64,000 nucleotides of DNA, taken from NCBI GenBank assembly GCA_048499455.1, contig JASNZV010000014.1, forward strand, positions 124,001 to 188,000, read 5' to 3'. Below the pieces are notes generated by a model. That model worked only from the letters and a program-made list of their open reading frames with translations. It was not told where the DNA came from and searched no databases. Position numbers and translations under genes: made by a program. This stretch comes from CFX5 sp023384495. Its GTDB lineage: Bacteria > Chloroflexota > Anaerolineae > Caldilineales > Caldilineaceae. This document shows, piece after piece, positions 24,449 through 33,691 of this stretch (its first letter is position 1; each line of letters opens with the position of its first letter).

Positions 24449-25453
24449 TTGCTGCTCGAAGTCAATAACCTCAAAAAGTATTTTCCCATCAAGCGCGGTT
24501 TCTTCTCACGCACCGTTGGTCATGTCAAAGCCGTCGACGGCGTCAATTTCCATGTGGAGCCTGGCGAGACGTTGGGCCTTGTCGGCGAAAGCGGTTGCGG
24601 CAAGACGACCACGGGGCGCGTGATCTTGCGGGCGATGGATCCGTCGGATGGTGAAATCTGGTTTACCGACCCAGAGATGGGGCGCGTCAACGTGGCGACG
24701 CTGGACGCCGCCGGCCTGAAACGGCTTCGTCGTAACATGCAGATGGTCTTTCAAGACCCCTATTCGTCGCTCAATCCACGGATGACCTTGCTGCAAAATG
24801 TGGGCGAGCCGCTGACGGTGAACAATGTGGCCAAGGGGCGCGAACTAGAAGATCGGGTCGCCTCTTTGCTGCGTGTGGTCGGGCTGCGGCCCGAATACAT
24901 GAACCGCTACCCCCACGCCTTTAGCGGCGGCCAACGCCAGCGCATCGGCATTGCCCGCGCGCTGGCGCTCAACCCCAAGCTCGTGGTGCTCGACGAACCG
25001 GTCTCCGCGCTCGACGTATCGGTCCAGGCGCAGATTCTCAATCTGTTGCAGGATCTGCAACAGCAATTTGGGCTCACCTATCTCTTCATTGCCCACGACC
25101 TGAGTGTCGTTGAGCATATTAGCGACCGGGTGGCGGTGATGTATGTGGGGCAACTTGTCGAAAGCGCCACCACCGAGCAGTTGTTCACCAATCCGTTGCA
25201 CCCCTACACCGAGGCGCTGCTTTCCGCCGTGCCGCAGCCCGACCCGCGCGCCCGCCGCGAACCGATTGTGTTGCCGGGCGACGTGGCTGACCCAGCCAAC
25301 CCGCCCAGCGGCTGCTATTTTCACCCCCGCTGTCGCTACAGTGATGGCAAACGATGCACCACTGAGACGCCGGCGCTCCGTGAGGTTCAGCCGGGCCATG
25401 TGGTGCGATGTCACTTTGCGGATACACTGAATCTTGTTGGGGTCGGTGCATGA
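24449..25453 (+). CDS. Dipeptide/oligopeptide ABC transporter ATP-binding protein (DppF/OppF type)
   Basis: The 334-residue ATPase has Walker A GESGCGKT, the Q-loop region MVFQDPYSSLNPR, signature FSGGQRQR, Walker B LVVLDEPVSALD and the switch His in LFIAHDLSVVEH. The C-terminal cysteine-containing oligopeptide-family tail (GCYFHPRCRYS) is present. It starts with TTG at 24449, with AGGAG upstream. Energises import together with the second ATPase at 31671. It heads the cluster, away from the other transporter genes, and its stop overlaps the radical SAM start (ATGA). Confidence 0.93.
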   Translation: MLLEVNNLKKYFPIKRGFFSRTVGHVKAVDGVNFHVEPGETLGLVGESGCGKTTTGRVILRAMDPSDGEIWFTDPEMGRVNVATLDAAGLKRLRRNMQMVFQDPYSSLNPRMTLLQNVGEPLTVNNVAKGRELEDRVASLLRVVGLRPEYMNRYPHAFSGGQRQRIGIARALALNPKLVVLDEPVSALDVSVQAQILNLLQDLQQQFGLTYLFIAHDLSVVEHISDRVAVMYVGQLVESATTEQLFTNPLHPYTEALLSAVPQPDPRARREPIVLPGDVADPANPPSGCYFHPRCRYSDGKRCTTETPALREVQPGHVVRCHFADTLNLVGVGA

Positions 25454-27222
25454 AAGTCATGCTGTTCTTCCCGCCCAACTGGACGCCAACGATGCCGCAT
25501 CTGGCGCTGCCCACGTTGACGGCCTATCTGCGGACCCACGGCGTGAATGTGATCCAGCGGGATCTCAATGCTGAGCTTTTTGACACAATCCTCAGCCGCG
25601 ACTATCTGCGCGCCAGCCTGGATCGGTTGCGGGCGCGCTATGGGCCGCACGCCGCCGGCCACACGGCCGCACGCGGGCCGGCGCCCAACCCCGAGGCGAT
25701 CCAGTGGGCGCTGCGCAACGGCCCCCAACTGGCCGCCCAGGTGGAAAGCGCAAAGCGCACCCTGCGCAGCGATGCATTCTTCGATGGCCCTGTGGGGCTG
25801 CGCGCCTTTCAGGTGATCGCCGATTGTCTGGACCTGGCCTCACTCCCCTACTTCCCCGCTTCACTTCAGCTACAGACATACGAAGCAGCCGCACCGGTGG
25901 ATAGTAGCCGCGCTTTGCTCCATGCGGTGCGCGACCCGCAACACAACATCTTTCTCGATCTCTACCGACAGGGCGCGCTGCGTGAGATCGAACGGGAGCA
26001 GCCCGATGTGGTGGGCATCTCGATCCCGTCTATGCCGCAGATGTTGGCGGGCATGACCCTCGCCTTTCTCATCAAGGAGGCCGGTCTGCCCTGTCATGTT
26101 ACTGTGGGCGGTCCCCACATCAGCATGTTGCGCGAGCAATTGCCACAGGTTCCCGCGCTCTTTGGCTTGATCGACAGCGCGGTGGTCTTTGACGGCGAAG
26201 TGGCGCTTCTGCGCCTGACCGAGGCGTTGGCCGCCGGGAGGGATTTGGGCAACGTGCCCAATCTCATCCACCGGGATGGCGAGCGCATCGTTGTCAACGC
26301 CCGCAAGGAGCCGGAAAAGATCAGCGACCTTCCCTTGCCCGATTTTGATGGGTTGCCGCTAGACCGCTACCTGGCGCCCAAACTGGTGTTGCCGCTGTTG
26401 ACGGCGCGCGGCTGCTATTTCGGCAAGTGCGCCTTTTGTAATGTGGGTTATGGCGAGGCGGAAAGTTTTAGCCAACTGCGCGCCGAACACCTGGCAGCCC
26501 AGATGATGACCCTGCACGAACGCTACGGCGTCCGCCACATCTTTTTTGCCGACGAGGCGATCACGCCGCGAAACTTGCGGGCGCTTTCGCCGCTGTTGGC
26601 GGAGGTCGGCGCGCCGGTGCATTGGGGCGGCTGCGCTCGCTTCGAAAAGGTTGTGAGCAAACCGCTCTTGCAGAGCATGTATGACGGCGGTTGTCGCATG
26701 ATCCTCTTTGGGCTAGAGAGCGCGTCTGAGGCGATTATGCAGGCAATGGTCAAGGGCACCGAGTTGCCCCAAATGAGCCGCATCTTGCGCGAGAGCGCCG
26801 AGGTGGGTATCTGGAACCACACCTTCTTCTTTTTTGGCTTCCCCGGTGAAACGCTGGAGGACGCCCAACAGACGGTCAATTTCTTGTACGCCCACAAGCA
26901 TTATATCAATTCGGCGGCGCTGGGCACCTTTCTCATGGAGCGCTACTCCCCAGCGCATGTGGCGCCGCAGTCGTTTGGCGTGAAGTTGATTCTCGAAGAC
27001 CCGGATAAGGATCTTGCGATCTACTTCGATTATGAGGTGGAGCGGGGTATGGATGACCGGATGGCCAGCCTCGTCGAGGAGCGTTTTTTGGCGACGCTGC
27101 CGATCAAGCCTTATCCACAGTTCTATGTGAGTGATGTCTATCGTTTTCTCTATGCCAGCCATCTGAGCGAGCGTGGCCTTGTCCGCCCGCCTTGGCTGGC
27201 TCAGGAGACGGCGGTGGCGTGA
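25450..27222 (+). CDS. B12-binding-type radical SAM protein
   Basis: The 590-residue protein begins like cobalamin-binding radical SAM enzymes (MKVMLFFPPNWTPTMPHLA, a Rossmann-type domain to about 260, with VVGISIPSMPQ and VTVGGPHISML). The radical SAM core carries the cluster motif CYFGKCAFC (Cys322, Cys326, Cys329) and continues with FFADEAITPRNLRAL and HWGGCARFEK. Such enzymes methylate, rearrange or thiolate unactivated carbons. Lacking the usual cobalamin-binding DxHxxG, it may not bind B12. It is coupled by overlapping ATGA to the transporter ATPase. A rare context that suggests it acts on the transported substrate or on a product exported or scavenged by the cell. Confidence 0.85.
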   Translation: MKVMLFFPPNWTPTMPHLALPTLTAYLRTHGVNVIQRDLNAELFDTILSRDYLRASLDRLRARYGPHAAGHTAARGPAPNPEAIQWALRNGPQLAAQVESAKRTLRSDAFFDGPVGLRAFQVIADCLDLASLPYFPASLQLQTYEAAAPVDSSRALLHAVRDPQHNIFLDLYRQGALREIEREQPDVVGISIPSMPQMLAGMTLAFLIKEAGLPCHVTVGGPHISMLREQLPQVPALFGLIDSAVVFDGEVALLRLTEALAAGRDLGNVPNLIHRDGERIVVNARKEPEKISDLPLPDFDGLPLDRYLAPKLVLPLLTARGCYFGKCAFCNVGYGEAESFSQLRAEHLAAQMMTLHERYGVRHIFFADEAITPRNLRALSPLLAEVGAPVHWGGCARFEKVVSKPLLQSMYDGGCRMILFGLESASEAIMQAMVKGTELPQMSRILRESAEVGIWNHTFFFFGFPGETLEDAQQTVNFLYAHKHYINSAALGTFLMERYSPAHVAPQSFGVKLILEDPDKDLAIYFDYEVERGMDDRMASLVEERFLATLPIKPYPQFYVSDVYRFLYASHLSERGLVRPPWLAQETAVA

Positions 27223-27225
27223 ACC

Positions 27226-27255
27226 CATTCACAATGTCATCAGTGATTGTGAATG
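27226..27255 (+). other. Intercistronic stem-loop before the binding-protein gene
   Basis: CATTCACAAT and ATTGTGAATG pair perfectly (10 bp, 10-base loop), 27 bp upstream of the strong AAAGGAGG site of the binding-protein gene. It can act as a 5' stabiliser or a processing site. Confidence 0.6.
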
Positions 27256-27298
27256 AATGTCGGTAAGCAACTGAGTCGTTTCAACAAAGGAGGACTAG

Positions 27299-29323
27299 AT
27301 GGAACCTATCCAAAAGCGCGCGGTCTCCCGTCGCCAGTTCATGCGCCTGTCTGCGTATACGGCAGTCGGGGCGGCATTGGCTGCGTGTGGCGGCGGCGCC
27401 GCCCCGGCCGCAGAGGCGCCCGCCGCCGAAGCGCCGGCAGCCGCCGCGCCAGCAGCGCCTGCTGCGTCCGTGCCGCAAGGTCAGTACAACGAAGCGCCTA
27501 TGCTGACCGAACTGGTGCAGGCCGGTTCGTTGCCGCCGGTAGACGAGCGCCTGCCCACCAATCCTGGCGTGTTGCCGGTTGTCGAACAGACAGGCAACTA
27601 TGGCGGCACATTCCGCCGCGCCTTCCGTGGCGTGTCGGATCGCTGGGGGCCAACCAAGTGCCAGGACCATGGCCTGGTCTGGTATGACGAGAACCTGAAC
27701 CTGCGCCCTCACATTGCCGAATCTTGGGAGGTCAATGACGACGCCACCGAGTGGACCTTCCATCTGCGCCAGGGGATGAAATGGTCTGACGGCGCACCGT
27801 TTACCGCCGCCAATGTGCAGTGGTGGTACGAGAACGAAATCACCAACACCGATCTCTTTCCCGCGCCACCGGCTGATTGGGTAACCGGCGCCGAACGCAC
27901 GTTGATGCAACTGGATGTGATCGACGACTATACGTTCAAGTTCACCTTTGCCCACTCCAACCCGCTGTTCGGCTACCGGCTGGCCCGCCCCACACCGCCG
28001 CCTTACTCGCCTGGGCACCATTTGGCGCAGTGGCATATGGCGGTGACCGACGACCCAGCCGGGCTGGAGGAGAAGGTGTCGACGGCGGGCTTTGACTCGT
28101 GGTCGAGTTATTACCTGGACAATCGCCGTCTCTGGTTCTTTAACACAGAACTGCCGACGACGGCGCCCTGGCTTGCCCAGAACGAGCTTTCGGATGAAGT
28201 GTTCTTGATGCAGCGGAACCCCTACTACTTTGCTGTGGACGCCGACGGCAACCAATTGCCCTATGTGGACCGCATCTCGCACCGCTTGTTCGATTCCACC
28301 GAGGTCTTCAATCTGTGGATCACCAACGGCGAGATCGACTTCCAAAATCGCCATGTGAGCATCGCCGATTTTACGCTCTTCAAAGAGAACGAGGCCAACG
28401 GCGCCTATAGCGTATTCGTCGGCACGAGCTCGGGCCATCAGGCGCTCCAACCCAACCACACAACCAAGAACCCGCGCCTGCGCGAATTCTTCCAAAATCG
28501 TGATGTCCGCATCGCGCTGTCGGTGGCGGTGGACCGCAACGCGCTCAACGAGTTGATCTTTGATGGGCTGGCCACCCCCCGCCAATATAGCCCCATCAGC
28601 AGCTCGCCCCAGTATTACGAAAAGCTGAGCAACGCCTATATCCAGTATGACCCGAATGAGGCCAACGCCCGGCTGGACGCCGCCGGCTATACGGAGAAGG
28701 ATGCCGACGGCTTCCGGCTGTGGAAGGACGGCAGCGGTGAGACGCTCAGCTTTATCATCGAAGGTACGGCGCTGCCCGGCTCTGCCGACGAAGACGCCGT
28801 GAATCAGGTGATCCGCTACTTGGCGGCGGTCGGCGTCAAGGCCACCTATCGCGGCGTGGAGCGTTCGCTCTATGAGGAGCACTATCGGGCCAACGAGATC
28901 GAGGCGGCCTGGTGGGGCGGCGACCGCACCGTGTTGCCGCTGGTGGCGCCCATCATCTGGATCGGCACCCAGCCCGACCGCCCATGGGCCGTGGGCTGGG
29001 GCTACTATCGCACCGATCCCTCCAACCCGGTGGCTGAAGAACCGCCCGCCGACCACTGGATCCGCACGATTTGGGATCTGTGGGACCAGTGCGCAGCGGA
29101 GCCGGATGCGGATGCGCGCAACGCACTCTTCTACCAGATCCTGGACATCTGGGCCGAAGAGCTGCCGATGATCGCCTATCTGGGGCAGTTGCCGGCCCCC
29201 ATCATCGTTAAAAATGGGGTGCGCAACTTCCCGCAGGGCCTGCCCATCGACGACCCGACCGGCGATGAGCATCTGGCCAACACCGAGACCTATTTCTGGG
29301 ATGACCCGGAAAATCACGCGTAG
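27299..29323 (+). CDS. ABC transporter substrate-binding lipoprotein, family 5 (peptide/opine/nickel type)
   Basis: The 674-residue protein has an N-terminal twin-arginine lipoprotein signal: SRRQFMRL, a hydrophobic stretch and the lipobox AAC at about residue 29-31, so it is probably exported folded and anchored by lipid. An Ala/Pro/Glu-rich spacer follows. The mature part shows the family-5 pattern (YDENLNLRPHIAESWEV, TFHLRQGMKWSDGAPFTA, and RDVRIALSVAVDRNALNELIF-like NRDVRIALSVAVDRNAL). Captures the substrate outside the membrane for the permeases downstream. AAAGGAGG is nearly ideal. The gene is flanked by two perfect stem-loops, consistent with higher expression than its neighbours. Confidence 0.93.
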   Translation: MEPIQKRAVSRRQFMRLSAYTAVGAALAACGGGAAPAAEAPAAEAPAAAAPAAPAASVPQGQYNEAPMLTELVQAGSLPPVDERLPTNPGVLPVVEQTGNYGGTFRRAFRGVSDRWGPTKCQDHGLVWYDENLNLRPHIAESWEVNDDATEWTFHLRQGMKWSDGAPFTAANVQWWYENEITNTDLFPAPPADWVTGAERTLMQLDVIDDYTFKFTFAHSNPLFGYRLARPTPPPYSPGHHLAQWHMAVTDDPAGLEEKVSTAGFDSWSSYYLDNRRLWFFNTELPTTAPWLAQNELSDEVFLMQRNPYYFAVDADGNQLPYVDRISHRLFDSTEVFNLWITNGEIDFQNRHVSIADFTLFKENEANGAYSVFVGTSSGHQALQPNHTTKNPRLREFFQNRDVRIALSVAVDRNALNELIFDGLATPRQYSPISSSPQYYEKLSNAYIQYDPNEANARLDAAGYTEKDADGFRLWKDGSGETLSFIIEGTALPGSADEDAVNQVIRYLAAVGVKATYRGVERSLYEEHYRANEIEAAWWGGDRTVLPLVAPIIWIGTQPDRPWAVGWGYYRTDPSNPVAEEPPADHWIRTIWDLWDQCAAEPDADARNALFYQILDIWAEELPMIAYLGQLPAPIIVKNGVRNFPQGLPIDDPTGDEHLANTETYFWDDPENHA

Positions 29324-29332
29324 CATGTAGGG

Positions 29333-29377
29333 TTTTGGAGTCCATGCACGGACAGGCGCTGCGCATGGACTCCAAAA
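29333..29377 (+). other. Perfect 15-bp stem-loop after the binding-protein gene
   Basis: TTTTGGAGTCCATGC and GCATGGACTCCAAAA pair without mismatch around a 15-base loop, ten bases after the stop codon. It is either a leaky terminator or a 3' stabiliser that raises the binding-protein message over the permease message. Confidence 0.75.
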
Positions 29378-29408
29378 ATCAAGTTGTATCGATGGAGGAG
29401 GGTTGTCG

Positions 29409-30395
29409 ATGTTGTTGTATATTGTGCGTCGCATCTTGCTGATGATTCCCACCTTGGTGGCGATCTCGATTCTCTCCTTTATGATTATCCAACTACCGCC
29501 GGGAGACTTCTTGACCTCCTATGCCGCACAACTGCGCGCACAGGGTGAATCGATTGACGAAATCGAATTGGCCAATCTACGCGAACGTTATGGCCTTGGC
29601 CAGCCGGTCTATGTCCAATACACCAAGTGGATCACGGGCATTGTGCTGCGCAATGATTGGGGCCAGTCGATGGAGTGGAGAAAGCCGGTGAAGGATTTGA
29701 TCTGGGAGCGGCTCTGGCTGACGGTGCTGATTTCTGCCGCGGCGCTTTTGGTCAGTTGGTTTGTCGCCATTCCGATTGGTGTCTATTCGGCAACGCATCA
29801 ATATTCATGGCTCGACTATGCGCTCAGCCTCTTTAGCTTTGTGGGCTTGGGCACCCCCGGTTTTTTGTTGGCGCTCATTGTGATGTTCTGGGCCCAATCG
29901 GCGCTTGGCATGAGTGTTGGCGGTCTCTTTTCCGAACAGTATATTATGGCGCCGTGGAGCTGGGCCAAGTTTTTCGACATGCTGCAACGTCTTTGGATTC
30001 CATTGGTGATCGTTGCCGTGGGCAGCACAGCCGGCAACATTCGCATCACGCGCGCCAACCTGCTCGATGAACTGAACAAACCCTATGTGGAAACGGCGCG
30101 CGCCAAGGGTCTAACCGAGCGCCGGTTGATTTGGAAATACCCGGTGCGTGTGGCGCTCAACCCCTTTTTCAGCACCGTCGGCTGGTCGCTGGCCTCGCTC
30201 ATCTCTGGCGTTACGCTGGTGTCGCTGGTGCTGAACTTGCAGACCACTGGGCCGCTGCTTCTGCGCGCGCTGACTTCGCAGGATATGTATCTGGCCGGCA
30301 GTTTTATCCTGTTGTTGAGCGTGATGACCGTGATCGGTACGTTGATTTCAGATATTTTGCTGGCGATTGTCGACCCGCGGATCCGGTTGAACTAA
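29409..30395 (+). CDS. Dipeptide/oligopeptide ABC transporter permease (DppB type)
   Basis: The 328-residue membrane protein begins MLLYIVRRILLMIPTL, the hallmark of the DppB/OppB group, followed by an outside loop (residues about 35-95) and five more membrane segments. The coupling motif is near NKPYVETARAKGLTERRLIWK. It forms the pore with the second permease. GGAGGAGGG precedes the ATG at 29409; a TTG six bases earlier is less likely. Confidence 0.94.
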   Translation: MLLYIVRRILLMIPTLVAISILSFMIIQLPPGDFLTSYAAQLRAQGESIDEIELANLRERYGLGQPVYVQYTKWITGIVLRNDWGQSMEWRKPVKDLIWERLWLTVLISAAALLVSWFVAIPIGVYSATHQYSWLDYALSLFSFVGLGTPGFLLALIVMFWAQSALGMSVGGLFSEQYIMAPWSWAKFFDMLQRLWIPLVIVAVGSTAGNIRITRANLLDELNKPYVETARAKGLTERRLIWKYPVRVALNPFFSTVGWSLASLISGVTLVSLVLNLQTTGPLLLRALTSQDMYLAGSFILLLSVMTVIGTLISDILLAIVDPRIRLN

Positions 30396-30440
30396 AGAAA
30401 AACTGCGCAATCTGCGCATGGATAGAGGGAGTCTGGAACG

Positions 30441-31628
30441 ATGCAATCGGCGGAAAAAACCTGGTTTGAACGTACTGACCAAGAAGAAACGGTTGCGGCA
30501 GATGAGACGCTGGTTGATGCGCTTGTCGAGAAGGAAGAGAAGATCTACGTTGCCTCGTATTGGCAACTGATGTGGTGGCGTTTTCTCAAACATCGCATGG
30601 CGGTCATTAGTGCGGTGATCATTTTTGTGCTCTATTGGGTGGCGGCCTTTTGCGAGTTTGTGGCCCCCTACGACCCGGAGTATTCGTTTGTTCAATACCA
30701 GTTGGCGCCGCCGAGCCGTGTGCGCGTGATTGATAGCGAAGGCAATTTGCGTTGGCCCTTTATCTACGGCGTCGAACTGACGCGCGACCCAGAGACGTTG
30801 CGCCGCATCTACACCGAAGATACGTCACAAATCCACCCCATTCGCTTTTTTGTGCAAGGCAGCGACTACAAACTCTGGAATCGCATCCCCATGAACATGC
30901 GACTTTTCGGCATCGACGCCGGGGAAGTGGAACGTGGCGTCTTTCTGTTGGGCGCCGACCGGCTCGGCCGCGATGTCTTCTCGCGCATCAGCTTTGGCGC
31001 GCGTATCTCGCTTACCATCGGCCTGGTCAGTGTGGTGGTCAGCCTGGTGCTTGGCATTGTGCTCGGTGGCCTTTCCGGTTACTATGGCGGCACCATCGAT
31101 AACCTGATCCAGCGGCTGATCGAATTTATCCGCTCGGTGCCCGAAATTCCACTCATTATGGGGTTGGGCGCCGCACTGCCGGCCGACTGGCCGATCACGC
31201 GGCTCTACTTTGGCATCACCCTGGTGCTCTCGGTGATCGGGTGGACCGGGTTGGCCCGCGTGGTGCGCGGGCGCTTTCTCAGCCTGCGCGAAGAAGACTT
31301 TGTCATGGCGGCGCGGCTGGCCGGCTCAAGCCAGATGCGGGTCATCTTCCGCCATATGTTGCCGTCGTTTCTGAGCCACATCATCGCATCGCTGACGCTG
31401 GCGATTCCGGCGATTATCCTCGCCGAGACGGGCCTCAGCTTTATCGGGTTGGGGTTGCGCGCGCCGGCCATCAGTTGGGGGGTGTTGCTGCAAGAGGCGC
31501 AAAACGTCCGCTCTATGGCCTTTGCGCCGTGGGTGCTGACGCCCGCCATTGCCGTCATCGTATCGGTTTTGGCCTTTAACTTTCTCGGTGACGGTATCCG
31601 CGACGCCGCCGACCCCTACGCCCGCTAA
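30441..31628 (+). CDS. Dipeptide/oligopeptide ABC transporter permease (DppC type)
   Basis: The 395-residue protein is longer than most DppC subunits because of a polar N-terminus (ERTDQEETVAADETLVDAL) and a large external insert of about 90 residues between the first and second membrane segments. The rest is typical: LLGADRLGRDVFSRISFGARISL, and the coupling loop EEDFVMAARLAGSSQMRVIFRH-like segment (AARLAGSSQMRVIFRHMLPS). The end, LGDGIRDAADPYAR, is a family signature. It partners the DppB-type subunit 45 bp upstream. Confidence 0.93.
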   Translation: MQSAEKTWFERTDQEETVAADETLVDALVEKEEKIYVASYWQLMWWRFLKHRMAVISAVIIFVLYWVAAFCEFVAPYDPEYSFVQYQLAPPSRVRVIDSEGNLRWPFIYGVELTRDPETLRRIYTEDTSQIHPIRFFVQGSDYKLWNRIPMNMRLFGIDAGEVERGVFLLGADRLGRDVFSRISFGARISLTIGLVSVVVSLVLGIVLGGLSGYYGGTIDNLIQRLIEFIRSVPEIPLIMGLGAALPADWPITRLYFGITLVLSVIGWTGLARVVRGRFLSLREEDFVMAARLAGSSQMRVIFRHMLPSFLSHIIASLTLAIPAIILAETGLSFIGLGLRAPAISWGVLLQEAQNVRSMAFAPWVLTPAIAVIVSVLAFNFLGDGIRDAADPYAR

Positions 31629-31670
31629 CCCAAACGCATTCGGCCAAACGCATTCGGGACGCTATCAAAT

Positions 31671-32735
31671 ATGACGAATCAATCTTTACTTTTGGATGTC
31701 CGCAATCTCAAAACCTATTTCCCCCTGGTGCAGGGAACCGTCCGCGCCGTCAATGGGGTGGATTTCACAGTCAAGCGCGGGCAGACGGTGGGCCTGGTGG
31801 GTGAAAGCGGTTGTGGCAAATCGGTGTTGGCGCGCTCGATCCTCCGCATTGAGCCATCGCCCGGCAAGATCGTCGAAGGTGAAATCCAATTTCATCGCCA
31901 ACTGAGCGGTCGCACCAATGGCGCAGACGCCGGCAACCTGGTCGACCTGGCCAAGCTGGACCCCATGGGCCCCGAGATCCGGCGCATCCGTGGCGCTGAG
32001 ATTTCGATGGTCTTTCAGGAGCCGATGACGTCGCTCAGCCCGGTGCATACCATTGGCAACCAGATTACCGAGGCGATCCGGCTGCACCAGCAGGTGTCCA
32101 ACGAGCAGGCGCGCCAACAGGCCATCGAGATGCTGGCCCTGGTCAACATGCCGCACCCGGAACGCACCGTCGACCGTTACCCACACCAACTGAGCGGTGG
32201 CATGCGCCAGCGCGCCATGATCGCGATGGCGCTCTCGTGCCGTCCGTCGCTGCTGATTGCCGATGAACCGACCACCGCGCTCGATGTCACCACCCAGGCG
32301 CAAATCCTCACCCTCATGCGCAACCTGCAAAACGAGCTGGGTATGGCGATCATCTTTATCACCCACGATTTGGGGGTGATTGCACAGATGGTGGACTATG
32401 TGATCGTTATGTATCTGGGCGAAGTGGTGGAGATGGCCGATGTGGACACCATTTTTTACAACCCCAAGCACCCATACACCCAATCGCTGCTCCGTTCGAT
32501 CCCACGCTTGGGGCGCAAGTCAACGCAGGGCGCCAGCGCCCGCCTGACCGCCATTCGCGGCTCGGTGCCCGATCCCTACTCGATTCCCCAGGGCTGCCCA
32601 TTTCACCCGCGCTGCCGCCACGTGATCCGGGGTGTCTGTGACCAGCGCCCACCCCCTTTCTTGGAGACTGAGCCAGGGCACAAGGTGCGCTGTGTGTTGT
32701 ACGAACCTGCCGTGGCCACGCCGGCGGCTGCGTAA
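31671..32735 (+). CDS. Dipeptide/oligopeptide ABC transporter ATP-binding protein (DppD type)
   Basis: The 354-residue ATPase has Walker A GESGCGKS, the Q-loop MVFQEPMTSLSPVH, signature LSGGMRQR, Walker B LLIADEPTTALD and switch His in IFITHDLGVIAQ. The oligopeptide-family C-terminus (GCPFHPRCRHV) is present. It pairs with the DppF-type ATPase encoded at the head of the cluster. A short insert (residues about 75-95, LSGRTNGADAGNLVDLAKLD) lies before the Q-loop. Confidence 0.94.
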   Translation: MTNQSLLLDVRNLKTYFPLVQGTVRAVNGVDFTVKRGQTVGLVGESGCGKSVLARSILRIEPSPGKIVEGEIQFHRQLSGRTNGADAGNLVDLAKLDPMGPEIRRIRGAEISMVFQEPMTSLSPVHTIGNQITEAIRLHQQVSNEQARQQAIEMLALVNMPHPERTVDRYPHQLSGGMRQRAMIAMALSCRPSLLIADEPTTALDVTTQAQILTLMRNLQNELGMAIIFITHDLGVIAQMVDYVIVMYLGEVVEMADVDTIFYNPKHPYTQSLLRSIPRLGRKSTQGASARLTAIRGSVPDPYSIPQGCPFHPRCRHVIRGVCDQRPPPFLETEPGHKVRCVLYEPAVATPAAA

Positions 32736-32827
32736 TTGCTGCGCGAGGGTTCGCCCGCCGGGCGTCGTCGCTGTGAGGCCTCTTCCTGCCTGCTTTGAGC
32801 CCCATCCATAAGGAATCAGATTCACTC

Positions 32828-33682
32828 ATGATTGCAATGCCCCAAACAACCATCACTGATGAGCAAATGCGCCAATTCCGCGAAGATGGGTTTGTGTTGA
32901 TTGAAAACGCCTTGGCGCCGTATGGTATGTCCCGCGTCCGGGCCGCCTTCGAGCACGCGCAACGCGCCACCGAGCCGGCCTGGCGCGCTATGGTGCAGAG
33001 CGGCGTCTATAAAGGGGGCTATGGCAATGGTCCCGACGCCCATACCATGAGCGGCGTCTATGAATACGATCACCTTTTCCTCGACGTGGCCGAAAACCCG
33101 GTGATAATGCCCCTGCTGGAACAAGTGGTCGGCCCCAATGTCCAATCCATGGAGATTGTCGCCCATTGCCACCACGGTGGAACCGCCGCCCACACTGGCT
33201 GGCACCGCGACTGGCCCCCCTATCGCCACCCCAAGTATGCGCTCAAGGTCAAGGCCTTCTATTTTCTGGATGATCAGACCGAAGCTATGGGCTGCTTCAC
33301 CGTCGTGCCGGGCAGCCACCAGTGGGACGAAGACCCACCCAAAGATCGCTACACCGGCGCAACGCTCGAACAGATGCCGGGCATGAAAAAGATGGTGGGC
33401 CCCGCCGGCAGCGTGCTTGTGTGGGATGTTACGCTCTGGCACACAGGCACGGCCAACACGAGCACCTGCGACCGCAGGTTGCTCATCTACGGCTATATGC
33501 CCTTCTGGGTAAAGAAATGGGAAAGCCAGACGCCCCCCGATACCATTGTCAACTGGGCCAATACGCCCCTACGCCGCCAACTCATGGGCATCCACGCCGT
33601 GCATGGCCGCGCCTCATGGGATCGCAGCGATGTGCCCTATCTGCCTGAACACGCCGAACTCGCCGCGGCCAAGAAGTTCTGA
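32828..33682 (+). CDS. Phytanoyl-CoA dioxygenase (PhyH)-family oxygenase
   Basis: The 284-residue protein has the iron ligands of the Fe(II)/2-oxoglutarate PhyH family: HRD in TGWHRDWPPY and the distal His in DVTLWHTG, with the 2-oxoglutarate-binding Arg probably in CDRRLLIYGY. The N-terminus EQMRQFREDGFVLIENAL is typical. It hydroxylates an aliphatic carbon of an unknown small substrate. It is in line with the transporter, 92 bp after the DppD-type ATPase, and nine bases before the next gene. A TTG at 32795 would extend it; the ATG at 32828 has AAGGA upstream. Confidence 0.88.
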   Translation: MIAMPQTTITDEQMRQFREDGFVLIENALAPYGMSRVRAAFEHAQRATEPAWRAMVQSGVYKGGYGNGPDAHTMSGVYEYDHLFLDVAENPVIMPLLEQVVGPNVQSMEIVAHCHHGGTAAHTGWHRDWPPYRHPKYALKVKAFYFLDDQTEAMGCFTVVPGSHQWDEDPPKDRYTGATLEQMPGMKKMVGPAGSVLVWDVTLWHTGTANTSTCDRRLLIYGYMPFWVKKWESQTPPDTIVNWANTPLRRQLMGIHAVHGRASWDRSDVPYLPEHAELAAAKKF

Positions 33683-33691
33683 ACCAATACC

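Noticed and set aside
27281..29452. 723-codon minus-strand open frame over the binding-protein gene
   Set aside because: Antisense shadow; the plus strand has a lipoprotein signal, a strong ribosome binding site and family motifs.
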